Assembly: GCA_003427395.1 (NCBI GenBank)
Contig: BFEA01000616.1
Location: 361,110-389,130 of the forward strand
Reading direction: 5' to 3'
Length of the DNA stretch: 28,021 nt
DNA from: Chara braunii
Taxonomy: Eukaryota > Streptophyta > Charophyceae > Charales > Characeae
Positions 27,781 to 28,021 of this stretch are shown here, piece after piece. Within the stretch, counting starts at the first letter, position 1. Every line of letters begins with the position of its first letter. Made by a program: the position numbers and the translations under genes. The notes under the pieces were generated by a model, which had not been told where the DNA came from, searched no databases, and saw only the letters and a list, made by a program, of their open reading frames with translations.

Positions 27781-28021
27781 TCGTTTGCACGAACTGCGTC
27801 TTCTTCTTGCGCTGGGTGGAATGAGAGATGGATACGGGAGTGCTGCAAGCCCTTTGATAGGTTCTGAGTGGCAGCCAGGCAAAACGCGTGGGTGAGTGTG
27901 GTGTGCGGCTTTTGAGCGTTTTGAGCTGGGCTACCAGCCGGGCCGCTCGGCTGACCTTAGTCGGCCGGGCGGCCCGGCGGTGCAAGAGTCGAGAAACGTT
28001 GGAGGCAAAAAAAAAAAAAAA
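27781..28021. other. GC-rich end of window, A-run at the edge
   Basis: GGCCGGGCGGCCCGGC-type palindromic text at 27935-27980 and an A-run from 28007 to the window edge. The A-run might be the tail of a retroelement that continues outside, but nothing else supports that. Confidence 0.3.

Noticed and set aside
27646-27985. Overlapping long frames at the end of the window
   Set aside because: All cross CT or CTT microsatellites and show no domain.

Overview
The window looks like repeat-rich intergenic DNA from a plant nuclear genome, most likely a flowering plant. The main clue is an L1-type LINE with the plant domain set: a DUF4283-like ORF1 with a CCHC-type knuckle, then an ORF2 with AP-endonuclease, reverse transcriptase and a zf-RVT zinc domain. 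Several non-autonomous DNA transposons, long microsatellites and assembly N runs fit the same picture. I cannot name the species. I see no intact host protein-coding gene.

Layout. 1-3400 holds a cluster of about 0.7-0.76 kb MITE-like elements with CAGGGTT/AACCCTG ends, lying in TA or ATT microsatellites. A roughly 570 bp inverted repeat among them carries a hammerhead-ribozyme core on its left arm and a degenerate partner on the right arm. 3430-4349 holds a short group-II-intron domain-V-like hairpin and then a tandem array of hairpins with a conserved loop and changing but complementary stems. A LINE on the minus strand interrupts this array: its A-tail is the poly-T at 4350-4384, its 3' UTR runs to about 5187, ORF2 is at about 9690-5188 and ORF1 at about 12644-10044. 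Above it come a CT microsatellite with a 196-base N gap and a GC-rich tandemly repeated block (about 13.3-15.1 kb). The ninth hairpin, at 15866-15911, is the apparent far side of the interrupted array. 16.2-16.8 kb carries a second tandem repeat built on GGGAAGCGCTGCCG, followed by a primer-binding-site-like sequence and decayed gag-like coding. Together these suggest an old LTR retrotransposon that received the LINE.

18.6-28.0 kb is mostly non-coding. It contains a 570 bp MITE with a perfect 8 bp target duplication, an 850 bp Tourist/Harbinger-like MITE with TAA duplications, a truncated U6 snRNA retropseudogene flanked by a perfect 16 bp duplication, two mirrored copies of a foldback repeat, a 111 bp foldback and many microsatellites.

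The LINE is dead. ORF1 has two in-frame stops. ORF2 has in-frame stops in two places, an unresolved frameshift after the RT domain, and a frameshift explained exactly by a 16 bp tandem duplication. The U6 copy is consistent with LINE-type machinery acting in trans. The two least explained signals are the covarying hairpin array and the hammerhead inside the inverted repeat.
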